Source: Rhizobium acidisoli
GTDB lineage: Bacteria; Pseudomonadota; Alphaproteobacteria; Rhizobiales; Rhizobiaceae
Direction: 5' to 3'
DNA: 64,000 nucleotides
NCBI RefSeq assembly: GCF_002531755.2
Contig: NZ_CP034998.1
Span: 2,852,001 to 2,916,000 of the forward strand
Part shown: piece by piece, positions 1 through 8,846 of the stretch
How positions within the stretch are numbered: the stretch's first letter is position 1
How the letters are laid out: the number at the start of each line of letters is the position of its first letter
Program-made: the position numbers and the translations under genes
Notes under the pieces: generated by a model
The model's database searches: none
The model's input: only the letters and a program-made list of their open reading frames with translations
What the model was told of the DNA's origin: nothing

Positions 1-1149
1 GGCGACATGGCGCTGATCGAGCTCGTCGAGCGCCTGAAGACCTACCTCGCTCCCTCCGATGAGGCGGCCCGTCTCGGCGGCGACGAATTTGCCATCCTGC
101 TGCCGGCGAAGGATGCCGAAAAACGCGCCAGGATGATGTGCGAGCAGATCGCCTCGATCTTCGAAACGCCGTTTGCCCCCGACATGCATCTGAGTGCTTC
201 CGTCGGCATCGCCATTTATCCGCATCATGCCGCAACCGCCGCCGAACTGCTGCAGAAATCGGATCTGGCAATGTATGCCAAGAAACGCGACGGCAAGAAT
301 GGCGCGCAGCTTTTCGACAACGCCATGCTCGACCGTGCCCGCAGCCGCGCCGAGATCGAGCCCAATATCGAATCCGGCCTCGTCGACAACTGGTTCGAGG
401 CCTTCCTGCAGCCGATCGTCAATCTGAACGGCCGCGGTATTGCCGGTTTCGAAGCCCTGATGCGCCTCAATCATCCGCAGAAAGGCTTGATGCCGCCGGC
501 CGAGATCATCAGCGTTGCCGAGGAGACAGGAAAAATCGTCCGCGTCGGCAATGTCATCATGGAAAAGGCGATCGCCAATCTCGCGAAGATCTCCCGCATA
601 TCCGGCATGCAGGATAGCTATCTCGCCATCAACTTCTCGCCCCTGCAGTTCGAGCCGGCGCTGCCGGCCCGGCTTGCCGCCATCGTCGGTCACCATGGCA
701 TCCATCCAGAGCGCATTGTTGTCGAGATCACCGAAGCCGTGCTGATGCACGACAATCCGCAGATCCGCATGATCGTCACCGAGCTTCGCCGCTTCGGCTG
801 CCGTATCGCGCTCGATGATTTCGGCACCGGCTATTCGTCGCTGAGTTACCTCAACCGCTTCCCTGTCGACATCATCAAGATCGACCAGTCCTTCACCCGC
901 GCGATCAATGATGGTGACGACGACGTGCGCCAGAAGAGCCGCATGCTGATCGAAGGCATTACCACGCTCTCTCATAAGATGAACTGCACCGTCATCGCCG
1001 AGGGTATCGAAACCGAAGAGGAATGCCGCACGCTCCATCAGATGGGGCTTGATTATGGCCAGGGTTACCTCTTCCATCGTCCGAAACACGCAGCCGTACT
1101 CATCGAGGAACTGATGGCCTCGGAATCGGCCGTCGCCCGCGCCTCATGA
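1..1149 (+). CDS. GGDEF-EAL cyclic-di-GMP signalling protein, 5' end cut by window
   Basis: The reading frame is open from the first base, so the N-terminus, with any sensory domain, lies outside the window. What remains is the second half of a GGDEF domain (intact GGDEF in RLGGDEFAILLPA) and a complete EAL domain. EAL hallmarks are all present: EALMRL, NFSPLQF, EITEAVLM, DDFGTGYSSL, KIDQSFT and AEGIETEEE, so phosphodiesterase activity (c-di-GMP to pGpG) is likely. The product-inhibition I-site (RxxD, five residues before GGDEF) reads APSD here, so its Arg is missing. Whether the GGDEF half makes c-di-GMP or only binds GTP cannot be told. A solute-binding protein gene follows 16 bases after the stop and may be co-transcribed. 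Confidence 0.93.
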   Translation, partial: GDMALIELVERLKTYLAPSDEAARLGGDEFAILLPAKDAEKRARMMCEQIASIFETPFAPDMHLSASVGIAIYPHHAATAAELLQKSDLAMYAKKRDGKNGAQLFDNAMLDRARSRAEIEPNIESGLVDNWFEAFLQPIVNLNGRGIAGFEALMRLNHPQKGLMPPAEIISVAEETGKIVRVGNVIMEKAIANLAKISRISGMQDSYLAINFSPLQFEPALPARLAAIVGHHGIHPERIVVEITEAVLMHDNPQIRMIVTELRRFGCRIALDDFGTGYSSLSYLNRFPVDIIKIDQSFTRAINDGDDDVRQKSRMLIEGITTLSHKMNCTVIAEGIETEEECRTLHQMGLDYGQGYLFHRPKHAAVLIEELMASESAVARAS

Positions 1150-1165
1150 ACAAGGAGATGAGATA

Positions 1166-1879
1166 ATGAAAAAGCTCCTGCTTCTCGCATGCCTGGCGCT
1201 GCCCTGCGCCGCGCATGCGCAAACAGTGACTTTCACCACGGAGGATTACGCCCCCTTCAATTATCGCGACGGCAAGGAGATCAAAGGCGCGACCGTCGAG
1301 CAGGTCGAAAAGGTGATGGCCGCGATCGGCGTCGACTACACGATCGAGATCATGCCCTGGGCACGCGCCTTCGGCCTCGCCCGCACCGCGCCGATGACCT
1401 GCGTCTTCGCGACCGCTCACAACAGCGCACGCGACCCACTGTTTAAATGGGTGGAGCCGCTGCTGATCGACCGCAACATCCTGATTACCCGCAAAGGCTC
1501 GGGCGTCACCGCCAGCAATCTGGACGAGGCGAAGAAATATACGATCGGCACGCAGCGCGAGGATTATACCGAGACGATCTTGAAGGAGAAGGGCTTCACC
1601 AAGCTCGATGTCGCCAGCGATTTCAACGCGACGCTGCGCAAGCTGCTCGGCGGGCGCATCGACATGATGCCGATCTCAGAACTTTATTTCGAAAAGCTGA
1701 AGGCCGACCAGCCGGTGGAAATGGTGACCGTGCTGTCCGCCCAACCGATGAGCATTGCCTGCGAGAAGAGCTTTCCGGACGATCTGCGCGCCAGAATGCA
1801 GGCGGCCCTCGACAAGCTGATCGCCGATGGCGACCAGAAGCAGATCTTCCAGAAATACGGCATGAACCTCTCGGAGTGA
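1166..1879 (+). CDS. Periplasmic solute-binding protein, family 3 (amino-acid type)
   Basis: A 237-residue protein with a clear signal peptide (MKKLLLLACLALPCAAHA, cleavage near residue 19) and a family 3 solute-binding fold of normal length (VTFTTEDYAPFNYRDGKEIKG at the start of the mature part). It should bind a small polar ligand in the periplasm. A strong ribosome site (AAGGAGATGAGATA) precedes the ATG. No permease or ATPase gene is adjacent, so it is an orphan; it may feed a distant transporter or act as a sensor. Proximity to the upstream c-di-GMP gene suggests signalling, but that is inference only. Confidence 0.85.
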   Translation: MKKLLLLACLALPCAAHAQTVTFTTEDYAPFNYRDGKEIKGATVEQVEKVMAAIGVDYTIEIMPWARAFGLARTAPMTCVFATAHNSARDPLFKWVEPLLIDRNILITRKGSGVTASNLDEAKKYTIGTQREDYTETILKEKGFTKLDVASDFNATLRKLLGGRIDMMPISELYFEKLKADQPVEMVTVLSAQPMSIACEKSFPDDLRARMQAALDKLIADGDQKQIFQKYGMNLSE

Positions 1880-1968
1880 CGCGGCCGGCGGGCTTGCCCT
1901 TTCCGCTTGACTTTGCTCTCGTTTCCGGGTGGTGAACGTGGGCAAAAGTTAAGCGAGGACGACAGGCC

Positions 1969-2700
1969 ATGCTGATCATCGCGGGTCTCGGCAATCCCGG
2001 CGGCAAATACGCCGGCAACCGCCACAATATCGGCTTTATGGCCGTCGACGCCATTCATCGGCGCCACAGCTTTTCACCCTGGTCGAAAAAGTTCAGGGCC
2101 GAGATCGCCGAGGGCGAGCTCGGCGGCGAGAAGGTTCTGTTGATCAAGCCGCAGACTTTCATGAACCTCTCCGGCGAGGCCGTCGGCGAAGCGATGCGCT
2201 TCTACAAGCTCCAGCCCGCCGATCTTGTCGCGATCTATGACGAGCTCGACCTTCCCGCGGGCAAGGCACGGCTGAAGACCGGCGGCGGCCATGGCGGCCA
2301 TAACGGCATCAAGTCACTGGACGCCCATTGCGGCAAGGAGTACCGGCGGCTGCGCCTCGGCATCGGGCACCCCGGCATCAAGGAAATGGTGCAGAACCAC
2401 GTGCTCGGCGATTTCGCCAAGGCTGACAAGGCTTGGCTGGAGCCGCTTCTCGATACGCTCGCCGACAATGCCGACATGCTGGTGCGAAACGAGGATTCGC
2501 AGCTGATGAACAAGATCGCGCTGGCACTCGGCGGCAAGGCCGAGGAGGAGAAGCCGCGGAAGGACAACAAGACGACCGAAAAGAAGCCGGCCGGCCAGTC
2601 GCATATACACCAGGCGCGCAATCACAATCAGCCGAAGGTGCTGGCCACCGGCCCGATGGCCGATATTCTGAAGAAGATGTTCGGCAACAAGGGGGAATGA
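1969..2700 (+). CDS. pth: Peptidyl-tRNA hydrolase
   Basis: Releases tRNA from peptidyl-tRNA that drops off the ribosome. Family motifs are clear: [18 protein letters not shown] with the catalytic His in [14 protein letters not shown], and DELDLPAG. The catalytic domain ends near residue 190; the remaining 50 or so residues are a basic, low-complexity tail ([20 protein letters not shown]), making the protein longer (243 residues) than the E. coli enzyme of about 194. The stop codon overlaps the next gene's start (ATGA), so the acetyltransferase is probably translationally coupled to it. Confidence 0.97.
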   Translation: MLIIAGLGNPGGKYAGNRHNIGFMAVDAIHRRHSFSPWSKKFRAEIAEGELGGEKVLLIKPQTFMNLSGEAVGEAMRFYKLQPADLVAIYDELDLPAGKARLKTGGGHGGHNGIKSLDAHCGKEYRRLRLGIGHPGIKEMVQNHVLGDFAKADKAWLEPLLDTLADNADMLVRNEDSQLMNKIALALGGKAEEEKPRKDNKTTEKKPAGQSHIHQARNHNQPKVLATGPMADILKKMFGNKGE

Positions 2701-3158
2701 GGCCGGTGCCGGATCAGAACATCGCCATCCGTCCGGCCGCCGCCGGCGATCTTCCCGGGCTGACCACCCTCTACCAGAATTTGAACCCGGCCGATCCGGT
2801 TCTCGACAAGGCCGTGGCCGAAGAGCTGTTCTCCACCGTCCTCGCCCAGCCCGGCATGACCGTATTCATTGGCTTTGCCGGCGATATCCCCGCAGCAACT
2901 GCCACCTTGATCGTCGTGCCGAACCTGACGCGCAACGGCGCCTCCTATGCGTTGATTGAAAACGTCGTCACCCACGCCGATCACCGCCAGCGTGGTTATG
3001 CCGGCGCGGTCATCAGTCACGCAGTGACTGAGGCTTGGAAGGCCGGCTGTTACAAGGTGATGCTGCTCACCGGCTCGAAGAACCCGGCGACGCTGCGCTT
3101 CTACGAAAATTGTGGTTTCGTGCGGGATAAGACCGGTTTTCAGATCTGCCGGCCCTAG
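2697..3158 (+). CDS. GNAT family N-acetyltransferase
   Basis: A 153-residue GNAT-fold acetyltransferase. The acetyl-CoA binding segment is seen in [20 protein letters not shown] (the Q/RxxGxG/A type loop), and the C-terminal part ends in [14 protein letters not shown], typical of the family. The substrate is unknown. The start ATG overlaps the pth stop codon (ATGA). The TAG stop codon is the first three bases of a RIME-like palindromic repeat. Confidence 0.88.
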   Translation: MRPVPDQNIAIRPAAAGDLPGLTTLYQNLNPADPVLDKAVAEELFSTVLAQPGMTVFIGFAGDIPAATATLIVVPNLTRNGASYALIENVVTHADHRQRGYAGAVISHAVTEAWKAGCYKVMLLTGSKNPATLRFYENCGFVRDKTGFQICRP

Positions 3159-3208
3159 AGCATGATGTCATGAGAAAACCGCTCACACTTTTCGGCATCA
3201 TGCTCTGA
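3156..3208. repeat. RIME-like palindromic repeat (family A), supplies a stop codon
   Basis: Imperfect palindrome with arms AGAGCATGATG...CATCATGCTCT around the core GAAAACCGCTCACACTTTTC. The same core recurs, in either orientation, at about 6111, 7781, 56625 and 59172. It starts exactly with the TAG stop codon of the acetyltransferase gene. It resembles the Rhizobium intergenic mosaic elements; the name is from memory, the repetition is seen directly. Confidence 0.85.
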
Positions 3209-3216
3209 AGCAGAAC

Positions 3217-3528
3217 CTATTCCTCCGGCTCTGTCGTGAACATCAGCGGAAAGCCCATCTCCTTGGCGAGATCGATGCCCTCCTTGGCCTTGGTCTCGGC
3301 GATGTCCCTGGCGCAGACCACGACCACGCAGGAGCCGAGCTTATGGGCGGTCATCATCACCCGATGGCCGGTCTCCTCGCTCATGCGGAAGACGGCCTTC
3401 AGGATCACGATGACGAACTCACGCGGGGTATAGTCGTCATTGACGAGGATGACCTTGTAAAGCTTCGGCTTGTCCAGCTTCGGCTTCACCTTGGTCTTCG
3501 GTTTCAGGGCAACGTCATTGTCACTCAT
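3217..3528 (-). CDS. clpS: ATP-dependent Clp protease adaptor ClpS
   Basis: Adaptor that delivers N-degron substrates to ClpA(P). The ClpS core is clear: YKVILVNDDYTPREFVIVIL with the NDD(Y/F)TPxEFV signature, then AVFRMSEETGHRVMMTAHKLG and the C-terminal METTD-like region. An upstream Met would add four residues (MDFP); I chose the ATG giving MSDNDVALKP. No clpA lies next to it, so this is a stand-alone copy. Rhizobia and agrobacteria usually carry two clpS genes, one beside clpA, and this is likely the other. Confidence 0.93.
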   Translation of the reverse strand: MSDNDVALKPKTKVKPKLDKPKLYKVILVNDDYTPREFVIVILKAVFRMSEETGHRVMMTAHKLGSCVVVVCARDIAETKAKEGIDLAKEMGFPLMFTTEPEE

Positions 3529-3852
3529 CGGAAAATCCACCCGTCGATGACATGGTCAGGAATCTTCAAAACAACTAATCATTGTCGATGACGAATTTTC
3601 GACGGTCCACGGTCGCTGCCTCCACCAATCAGGAGGAAAAGCCCGCTGGCTTGAGACCGGCACGGCTATTGCGGCCAGGCAAGAGCAATCTGACAAAATC
3701 CGCAATGCATCGAAACCGAAATCGCCCTCCAAAATAGGCCGCCACCGTTCCGTGAGCAAGTGAGCAACGCTAAAAGCTCGCTAAGACTTGACCACATTGC
3801 TCCTTTATCCCATAGGCACCAGCAAGAAATTCAAGAACAGCAGGTTTTAGCC
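3529..3852. other. Divergent intergenic region, clpS / ychF
   Basis: About 320 bases between two divergently read genes, expected to carry both promoters. A TTGACC at about 3787 is followed 17 bases later by CATAGG, a weak promoter candidate for ychF. The short open frames here have no ribosome site or recognisable protein and I do not call them genes. Confidence 0.4.
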
Positions 3853-4956
3853 ATGGGCTTCAAATGCGGCATCGTCGGTCTGCCGAACGTCGGCAAATCG
3901 ACCCTCTTCAACGCGCTCACCAAGACGGCGGCCGCACAGGCGGCGAACTATCCCTTCTGCACCATCGAGCCGAACACCGGTGAAGTCGCCGTGCCCGATC
4001 CGCGCATGCGCAAGCTTGCCGACATCGCCAAGTCGAAAGAACTGATCCCGACCCGCATCTCCTTCGTCGACATCGCCGGCCTGGTGCGCGGCGCCTCGAA
4101 GGGTGAAGGCCTCGGCAACCAGTTCCTTGCCAATATCCGTGAAGTCGACGCCATCGTGCATGTGCTGCGTTGCTTTGAAGACAGCGACATCACCCATGTC
4201 GAGGGCCGCATCAATCCCGTCGCCGATGCCGAGACCATCGAGACCGAGCTGATGCTCGCAGACCTCGAAAGCCTCGAGCGCCGCACCGAGCAGACGCGCA
4301 AGCGCGCCACCAGCAAGGACAAGGAATCGATGGCGATGCTGCCGATCATGGAAGCGTCGCTGAAATTGCTCAACGAAGGCAAGCCGGTGCGCACGCTGCT
4401 GTCGACGCTGGATGCCGAGGAAATCGCCATCCTCAAGGGTCTCAATCTCCTGACCTCGCATCCGGTGCTCTATGTCTGCAACGTCGCCGAGGCCGAGGCT
4501 TCGACCGGCAACGAATTCACCGAGGCCGTCGCCGTCATGGCTCGGGAACAGGGTGCCGAAACCGTCGTCATCTCGGCGGCGATCGAGGCCGAGGTCGCTC
4601 AGCTTCCCGAGGATGAGGCCAAGGAATTCCTCTCCGCCCTCGACCTTGACGAAGCAGGCCTCGACCGGCTGATCCGCGCCGGATACAAGCTGCTCCACCT
4701 CATCACCTATTTCACCGTCGGCCCAAAGGAAACGCGTGCCTGGACGATCGAGCGCGGTACCAAGGCGCCGCAGGCCGCCGGCGTCATCCATTCGGATTTC
4801 GAGCGCGGCTTCATCCGCGCCAACACCATCGCCTATGACGATTACATCAAATACAACGGCGAAGTCGGCGCCAAGGATGCCGGCAAGGCGCGTGACGAAG
4901 GTAAGGAATACGTCGTCCAGGACGGCGACGTCATCCACTTCCGTTTCAATACCTGA
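3853..4956 (+). CDS. ychF: Redox-regulated ATPase YchF (Obg-family P-loop protein)
   Basis: A ribosome-associated P-loop NTPase that prefers ATP to GTP. The 367-residue length matches the family. It starts MGFKCGIVGLPNVGKSTLFN with the Walker A motif GLPNVGKST, then FVDIAGLVRGASKGEGLGN (switch II/G3 region, in which the usual catalytic Gln/His is hydrophobic) and a C-terminal TGS domain ending EYVVQDGDVIHFRFNT. The frame is open 31 codons further upstream, but the family start and the position of MGFKCG argue for this ATG. Its closeness to pth is common in rhizobia and many other bacteria. Confidence 0.97.
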   Translation: MGFKCGIVGLPNVGKSTLFNALTKTAAAQAANYPFCTIEPNTGEVAVPDPRMRKLADIAKSKELIPTRISFVDIAGLVRGASKGEGLGNQFLANIREVDAIVHVLRCFEDSDITHVEGRINPVADAETIETELMLADLESLERRTEQTRKRATSKDKESMAMLPIMEASLKLLNEGKPVRTLLSTLDAEEIAILKGLNLLTSHPVLYVCNVAEAEASTGNEFTEAVAVMAREQGAETVVISAAIEAEVAQLPEDEAKEFLSALDLDEAGLDRLIRAGYKLLHLITYFTVGPKETRAWTIERGTKAPQAAGVIHSDFERGFIRANTIAYDDYIKYNGEVGAKDAGKARDEGKEYVVQDGDVIHFRFNT

Positions 4957-4974
4957 TGCGAACAGGCTGCCGCC

Positions 4975-6057
4975 TCAACCCGGCGGCAGCCTGTTTGCAA
5001 TTGCCGGCGGCAGTGCGCGTAGCACCAGCCGACGAAGCGGCATCCAACCGGTGCCGATGATCAATACGATCGCGCCGACGACGATCAGCGTCGTGAAGAT
5101 GTAGGTGTCGACCGTAGCGCTTCCCTGCCTGAAGACGCTGAAGATCGCGACGCCGAGCGACAGCAGCCCCGAGGTCACGAAGGCGCGCCGGTCGATGATG
5201 AGACCGATCAACATCAGCGCCGCCACCGTCGCGACGACCGCGGGTGTCCGCGACGACATGTTCCCGACGTCGAAGATACGGACGCCTTCCCCGAACGACA
5301 GCAGAAAAACGGTGCTGTAGAGCAGCGCCGGCGCGGCGCCGAGATGCAGCCAGAAAGCAATATCCGAACGCGTTGTCCGCCGCAGCCGGTCGCCGAGATC
5401 GAAATAAATTGCCATTGCAAACAGTCCGAGCGCACAGACGAGGGAGACCAGCGCCAGCGCGACGGGATGATCGAGGAAAAACGCCGGATTGCCGCTTGCC
5501 CACTGCACCAGCCGCAAAAGCAGAGTGAGGACAAAGGCAAGAACCGACATGATGGCGAGCGCCAGCGACAGCGGTACGCGATAGCGGACATAATAGGCGA
5601 CGAGAATGATCGGGAAACCGGCAACGAACTGCGTCGCCTCCGCTCCGAAGGATTGGGAAGTCGGCGTCCACGGCGGGAAGAAATGCGACATCAGCAGACA
5701 TGTCCAGCAAAACAGCGCGATCGTCAGGCTGACGGCCGGCAAAGCGAGCCGCTGGCGGCGCACCAGGATTTCCGAAAGCACGATGATGGCAGGCGCCACG
5801 GCATAAAGTGCAGCAAGCCCCCAGAGGCCGCCGAGCGCAACGATAACGCCGATGGTGATCAGCACATCGTGGAACCCTCGCACGAAACGTGGCGTCTCGG
5901 TGTCTGACCAGGCGTCTCCCTCAACCGCCCTTATGGGCTGAGGTCCGACAACGGCCACACCGCGTTCGCTCAGGAACGGCAAAAGCCGTCCGCCCGCCTC
6001 CGGCGAAATCAGCCCCTGGCGCGCCGCCTCGTCGAGTATCGACCTCAGTTCCGTCAT
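4975..6057 (-). CDS. DUF2157 multi-pass membrane protein
   Basis: A 360-residue protein with a short soluble N-terminus (residues 1-70, LDEAARQGLISPEAGGRLL, typical of DUF2157) and about ten hydrophobic helices after it. The function is unknown. It ends with PPAIANRLPPG. It is read toward ychF and is convergent with it, with only 18 bases between the stops. No operon partner is visible, since upstream lies a RIME-like repeat. Confidence 0.8.
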   Translation of the reverse strand: MTELRSILDEAARQGLISPEAGGRLLPFLSERGVAVVGPQPIRAVEGDAWSDTETPRFVRGFHDVLITIGVIVALGGLWGLAALYAVAPAIIVLSEILVRRQRLALPAVSLTIALFCWTCLLMSHFFPPWTPTSQSFGAEATQFVAGFPIILVAYYVRYRVPLSLALAIMSVLAFVLTLLLRLVQWASGNPAFFLDHPVALALVSLVCALGLFAMAIYFDLGDRLRRTTRSDIAFWLHLGAAPALLYSTVFLLSFGEGVRIFDVGNMSSRTPAVVATVAALMLIGLIIDRRAFVTSGLLSLGVAIFSVFRQGSATVDTYIFTTLIVVGAIVLIIGTGWMPLRRLVLRALPPAIANRLPPG

Positions 6058-6110
6058 GCCGGTTTATCTCCCCGGAATCATTGAGCCCGCACGGATGCTA
6101 TTGTAAGCAA

Positions 6111-6225
6111 TAGAGCATGATGCCGAAAAGTGTGAGCGGTTTTCGGGCGACATCATGCTCTAACTCTTTAATGTAGAACAGGATTCAGATTTTAGGCTGA
6201 CCCAGCCCAAAATCATCCTGTTCTA
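6111..6225. repeat. Composite RIME-like repeat (families A + A')
   Basis: Two palindromes in tandem. The first (6111-6163) has arms AGAGCATGATG and CATCATGCTCT around the core GCCGAAAAGTGTGAGCGGTTTTC. The second (6174-6225) has arms TAGAACAGGAT and ATCCTGTTCTA around AGATTTTAGGCTGACCCAGC. The whole 115-base unit recurs almost unchanged at 56625-56740. Confidence 0.88.
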
Positions 6226-6251
6226 GGCGCTGCATATGGCGGGAGAAGCGA

Positions 6252-6716
6252 ATGCCGGCAGAAAAGCTTACCTTCGAGGATTTTGAGCCCGGTCGACGCT
6301 TCGCCCTCGGCCCGAAGCTGGTGCTCGCCGAGGAGATCATCGAATTCGCACAGGAATTCGATCCGCAGCCGATGCATCTCGACGAGGCTGCCGGCCGCGC
6401 CAGCATTCTCGGCGGCCTCGCCGCCTCCGGCTGGCATACCTCCTCGATGCTGATGCGCATGATGGCCGACAGCTATATCCTGAACGCGCTCTGTGAGGGC
6501 GCGCCGGGCATCGACCTGATGGAATGGCGAAAGCCGGTGCTTTCAGGGGACACGCTGCAGGGTCACTCGACCGTGCTTGAAGCCCGGCCGATGCGCTCGC
6601 GCCCCGGCATGGGCATCGCCAAGTTCCGCCACGAGGTAGAAAACCAGCGCGGCGAACTCGTCTGCCTCTCGGAAAATTCGGTCATGATCCGCATGCGCCC
6701 GGAGATTGCAGCATGA
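6252..6716 (+). CDS. MaoC-family (R)-specific hydratase-like protein, first of a pair
   Basis: A 154-residue single hotdog-fold MaoC domain. The region AQEFDPQPMHLDEAAGRAS followed by GGLAASGWHTSS carries the Asp/His hydratase signature. Such enzymes hydrate enoyl-CoA esters. A GGAG ribosome site precedes the ATG. The stop overlaps the start of a second, related gene (ATGA), so the two are translationally coupled and could form a heteromeric hydratase. The substrate is unknown, and no fatty-acid or polyester gene is adjacent. Confidence 0.85.
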   Translation: MPAEKLTFEDFEPGRRFALGPKLVLAEEIIEFAQEFDPQPMHLDEAAGRASILGGLAASGWHTSSMLMRMMADSYILNALCEGAPGIDLMEWRKPVLSGDTLQGHSTVLEARPMRSRPGMGIAKFRHEVENQRGELVCLSENSVMIRMRPEIAA

Positions 6717-7180
6717 GAATGTCCGAACTTTACCCCATCGGTGAAAAGGCCGAAATCGGCAGCTACACCTTCACCGAGGAAAACATCATCCGCTTCGCCG
6801 AGCGCTACGATCCGCAGCGTTTTCACGTCGACAAGGCAGCAGCCAAGGATACCCTCTTCGGCGGCCTTTGCGCTTCGGGCTGGCACACCACCGCCGCCTG
6901 GATGCGGACCTTCCTTGCCTTCTGGAAAAGCCAGAGCGTCGCGCTTATGCAAAGGGGCCTGAAGGCGCCGAACCTCGGCCCTTCGCCGGGCTTCCAGAAA
7001 CTGCAATGGCTGCGGCCGATCTTCCCGGGCGACGTCGTGACCTATTCCGTCGCGCTGCTCTCCAGCCGGCCCCTCGCATCCCGGCCGGGCTGGCACCTCA
7101 ACACCATTCTCTGCGAGGGCGTCAATCAGAACGGCGAAGCCGTCATGCGCTTCGAAAGCGGCGTGCTGGAATTCGACTGA
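6713..7180 (+). CDS. MaoC-family (R)-specific hydratase-like protein, second of a pair
   Basis: A 155-residue MaoC hotdog protein homologous to the preceding one: AERYDPQRFHVDKAAAKDT then GGLCASGWHTTAAWM aligns with the same signature. It overlaps its neighbour by four bases. The two proteins have diverged enough to look like an old duplication with possibly distinct roles, rather than a recent copy. It faces apt, converging within 23 bases. Confidence 0.85.
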   Translation: MRMSELYPIGEKAEIGSYTFTEENIIRFAERYDPQRFHVDKAAAKDTLFGGLCASGWHTTAAWMRTFLAFWKSQSVALMQRGLKAPNLGPSPGFQKLQWLRPIFPGDVVTYSVALLSSRPLASRPGWHLNTILCEGVNQNGEAVMRFESGVLEFD

Positions 7181-7203
7181 CGCCGCCGGCATCGGATATG
7201 GGC

Positions 7204-7749
7204 TTAGTGCCCGGAGAATTCGACCAGCGTGTGCACGTTGACGCCGAGCTCTTCCAGCTTCTTGCGGCCGCCGAGATCCGGCAGATCGATGACGAAGCAG
7301 GCTCCGACCACCTCAGCACCGATCTGGCGCAGCAGCTTGGTGGCACCCACGGCCGTACCGCCGGTGGCGATCAGGTCATCGACAAGGATCACCTTCTCGC
7401 CGGGCTGCACCGCATCGCGATGCATCTCCATCTCGTCGACGCCATATTCCAGGCTGTAGGCGATGCGCACGGTCTCATGCGGCAGCTTGCCCTTCTTCCG
7501 GATCGGCACGAAGCCGGAGGAAAGCTGATGCGCCACCGCGCCGCCGAGAATGAAGCCGCGTGCCTCCATGCCGGCAATCTTGTCGATCTTCGTGCCCGCA
7601 TAGGGCTGCACGAGTTCATCGACCGCCCGGCGGAAAGCCCGGGGGTTGCCGAGCAATGTGGTGATGTCGCGGAAGATGATGCCGGGCTTGGGATAGTCGG
7701 GAATGGAGCGGATGCTGGCTGCGAGTTCCGAAGTCGTATTCTTGTCCAT
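7204..7749 (-). CDS. apt: Adenine phosphoribosyltransferase
   Basis: Salvages adenine to AMP using PRPP. The 181-residue length is normal for the family. The opening [37 protein letters not shown], the PRPP loop [20 protein letters not shown] and the C-terminal [17 protein letters not shown] are textbook Apt. It is transcribed away from the bc1 operon terminator with a RIME-like repeat directly upstream. Confidence 0.97.
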   Translation of the reverse strand: MDKNTTSELAASIRSIPDYPKPGIIFRDITTLLGNPRAFRRAVDELVQPYAGTKIDKIAGMEARGFILGGAVAHQLSSGFVPIRKKGKLPHETVRIAYSLEYGVDEMEMHRDAVQPGEKVILVDDLIATGGTAVGATKLLRQIGAEVVGACFVIDLPDLGGRKKLEELGVNVHTLVEFSGH

Positions 7750-7780
7750 GGAAAGTCCGTATCTGCGAGCGCATGAAACC

Positions 7781-7853
7781 AGAGCACGATGCCGAAAAGT
7801 GCGAGCGGTTTTCGGACGACATCATGCTCGAACCATTAGTTTGGAACAGGATG
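7781..7853. repeat. RIME-like palindromic repeat (family A), diverged copy
   Basis: AGAGCACGATGCCGAAAAGTGCGAGCGGTTTTCGGACGACATCATGCTC, with two changes from the copy at 6111, followed by TTTGGAACAGGATGG, a remnant of the second module. It lies between the apt start and the petC terminator. Confidence 0.8.
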
Positions 7854-7891
7854 GCCGCACCCTATCAATTGCCAGGGGCGGAACCAACAAA

Positions 7892-7915
7892 AAAGGCGGC
7901 CCTCAAGCCGCCTTT
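7892..7915 (-). terminator. Rho-independent terminator of petABC
   Basis: Perfect nine-base stem AAAGGCGGC / GCCGCCTTT with a six-base loop, followed on the minus strand by a run of T, 21 bases after the petC stop codon. Confidence 0.88.
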
Positions 7916-7936
7916 CAAAATTCAGGCAAGGAGCGC

Positions 7937-8821
7937 TCAATGCTCCTTGTTGGCGTAGACCGAGCGCTTCGTCAGATAGATCAGCACCGTGAAGATCGCC
8001 AGGAAGACCATGACCATGAAACCGGTGCGCTTGCGCTCCTCGAGATGCGGCTCGGCGGCCCACATCAGGAAGGAGGAAACGTCCTTGGAATACTGGTCGA
8101 CGGTCTGCGGCGCGCCGTCATCATAAGTCACCTGGCCGTCCGAGAGCGGCTTCGGCATGGCGAGGACGGAGGCGGCATGGAAATACGGGTTGTAATGTCC
8201 GCCCTGCGGCACCTGGAAACCGGCCGGCGGCTCTTCATAGCCGGTCAGCAGCGCGTGGATATAATCCGGGCCGTTCTCCTGATACTGCGTGAAGATGTCG
8301 AAGACGAATTGCGGGAAGCCGCGCTCGACTTCGCGGGCCTTGGCGATCAGCGAAAAGTCAGGCGGAGCCGCGCCGTTGTTGGAAGCCGCAGCCGCCTCCG
8401 CATTGGCGAAAGGCGCCGGGAAGTGGTCGGAAGGGACCGCCTTGCGGGTAAACATCTCGCCGGCCGCGTTCGGCCCGTCCTGGACTTCGTAATTCGCAGC
8501 GAAAGCCTTCACCTGCGCCTCGTTATAGCCGAGCTCGTCGAGCATGCGGAAAGGCACGAGGTTCATCGAATGGCAGGCGGAACAGACTTCGGTGTAGACC
8601 TTGAGGCCGCGCTGAAGCTGAGCCTTGTCGTAATGGCCGAACGGACCGGCGAAAGTCCATTCCTCCTCCTTCGGCTCCTTCAGCGGATAGTGCGGCGTCG
8701 CACCTTCCTCATGATGGGCGGGTGCTGCTCCATTGGCGGGCGTCGCTTCCTGGGCCAAGGCTGCGCTGCCGAGAACGGCAGCGACTGCGAGCGAAAGAAT
8801 GCTTGCAACAAGCGTTTTCAT
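7937..8821 (-). CDS. petC: Cytochrome c1 subunit of the bc1 complex
   Basis: Last gene of the bc1 operon. The protein has 294 residues: a signal peptide (MKTLVASILSLAVAAVLGSAALA), the heme c motif VCSACHSMNLVPFR and a C-terminal membrane anchor (TGFMVMVFLAIFTVLIYLTKRS). The ATG giving MKTLVAS is chosen because the open frame upstream would run into petB and destroy the signal peptide. It is encoded separately from cytochrome b, unlike the fused fbcH of some bradyrhizobia. It accepts electrons from the Rieske protein and passes them to soluble or membrane cytochrome c. Confidence 0.96.
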   Translation of the reverse strand: MKTLVASILSLAVAAVLGSAALAQEATPANGAAPAHHEEGATPHYPLKEPKEEEWTFAGPFGHYDKAQLQRGLKVYTEVCSACHSMNLVPFRMLDELGYNEAQVKAFAANYEVQDGPNAAGEMFTRKAVPSDHFPAPFANAEAAAASNNGAAPPDFSLIAKAREVERGFPQFVFDIFTQYQENGPDYIHALLTGYEEPPAGFQVPQGGHYNPYFHAASVLAMPKPLSDGQVTYDDGAPQTVDQYSKDVSSFLMWAAEPHLEERKRTGFMVMVFLAIFTVLIYLTKRSVYANKEH

Positions 8822-8846
8822 ATTTCTGTTTCCTTCCGCCGCTCGC

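Noticed and set aside
3556..3759. 67-codon frame between clpS and ychF
   Set aside because: No ribosome site, no resemblance to a protein family; composition like the surrounding spacer.
3847..4938. Open frame of 363 codons opposite ychF
   Set aside because: Complement of a highly conserved gene in high-GC DNA; composition alone explains it.
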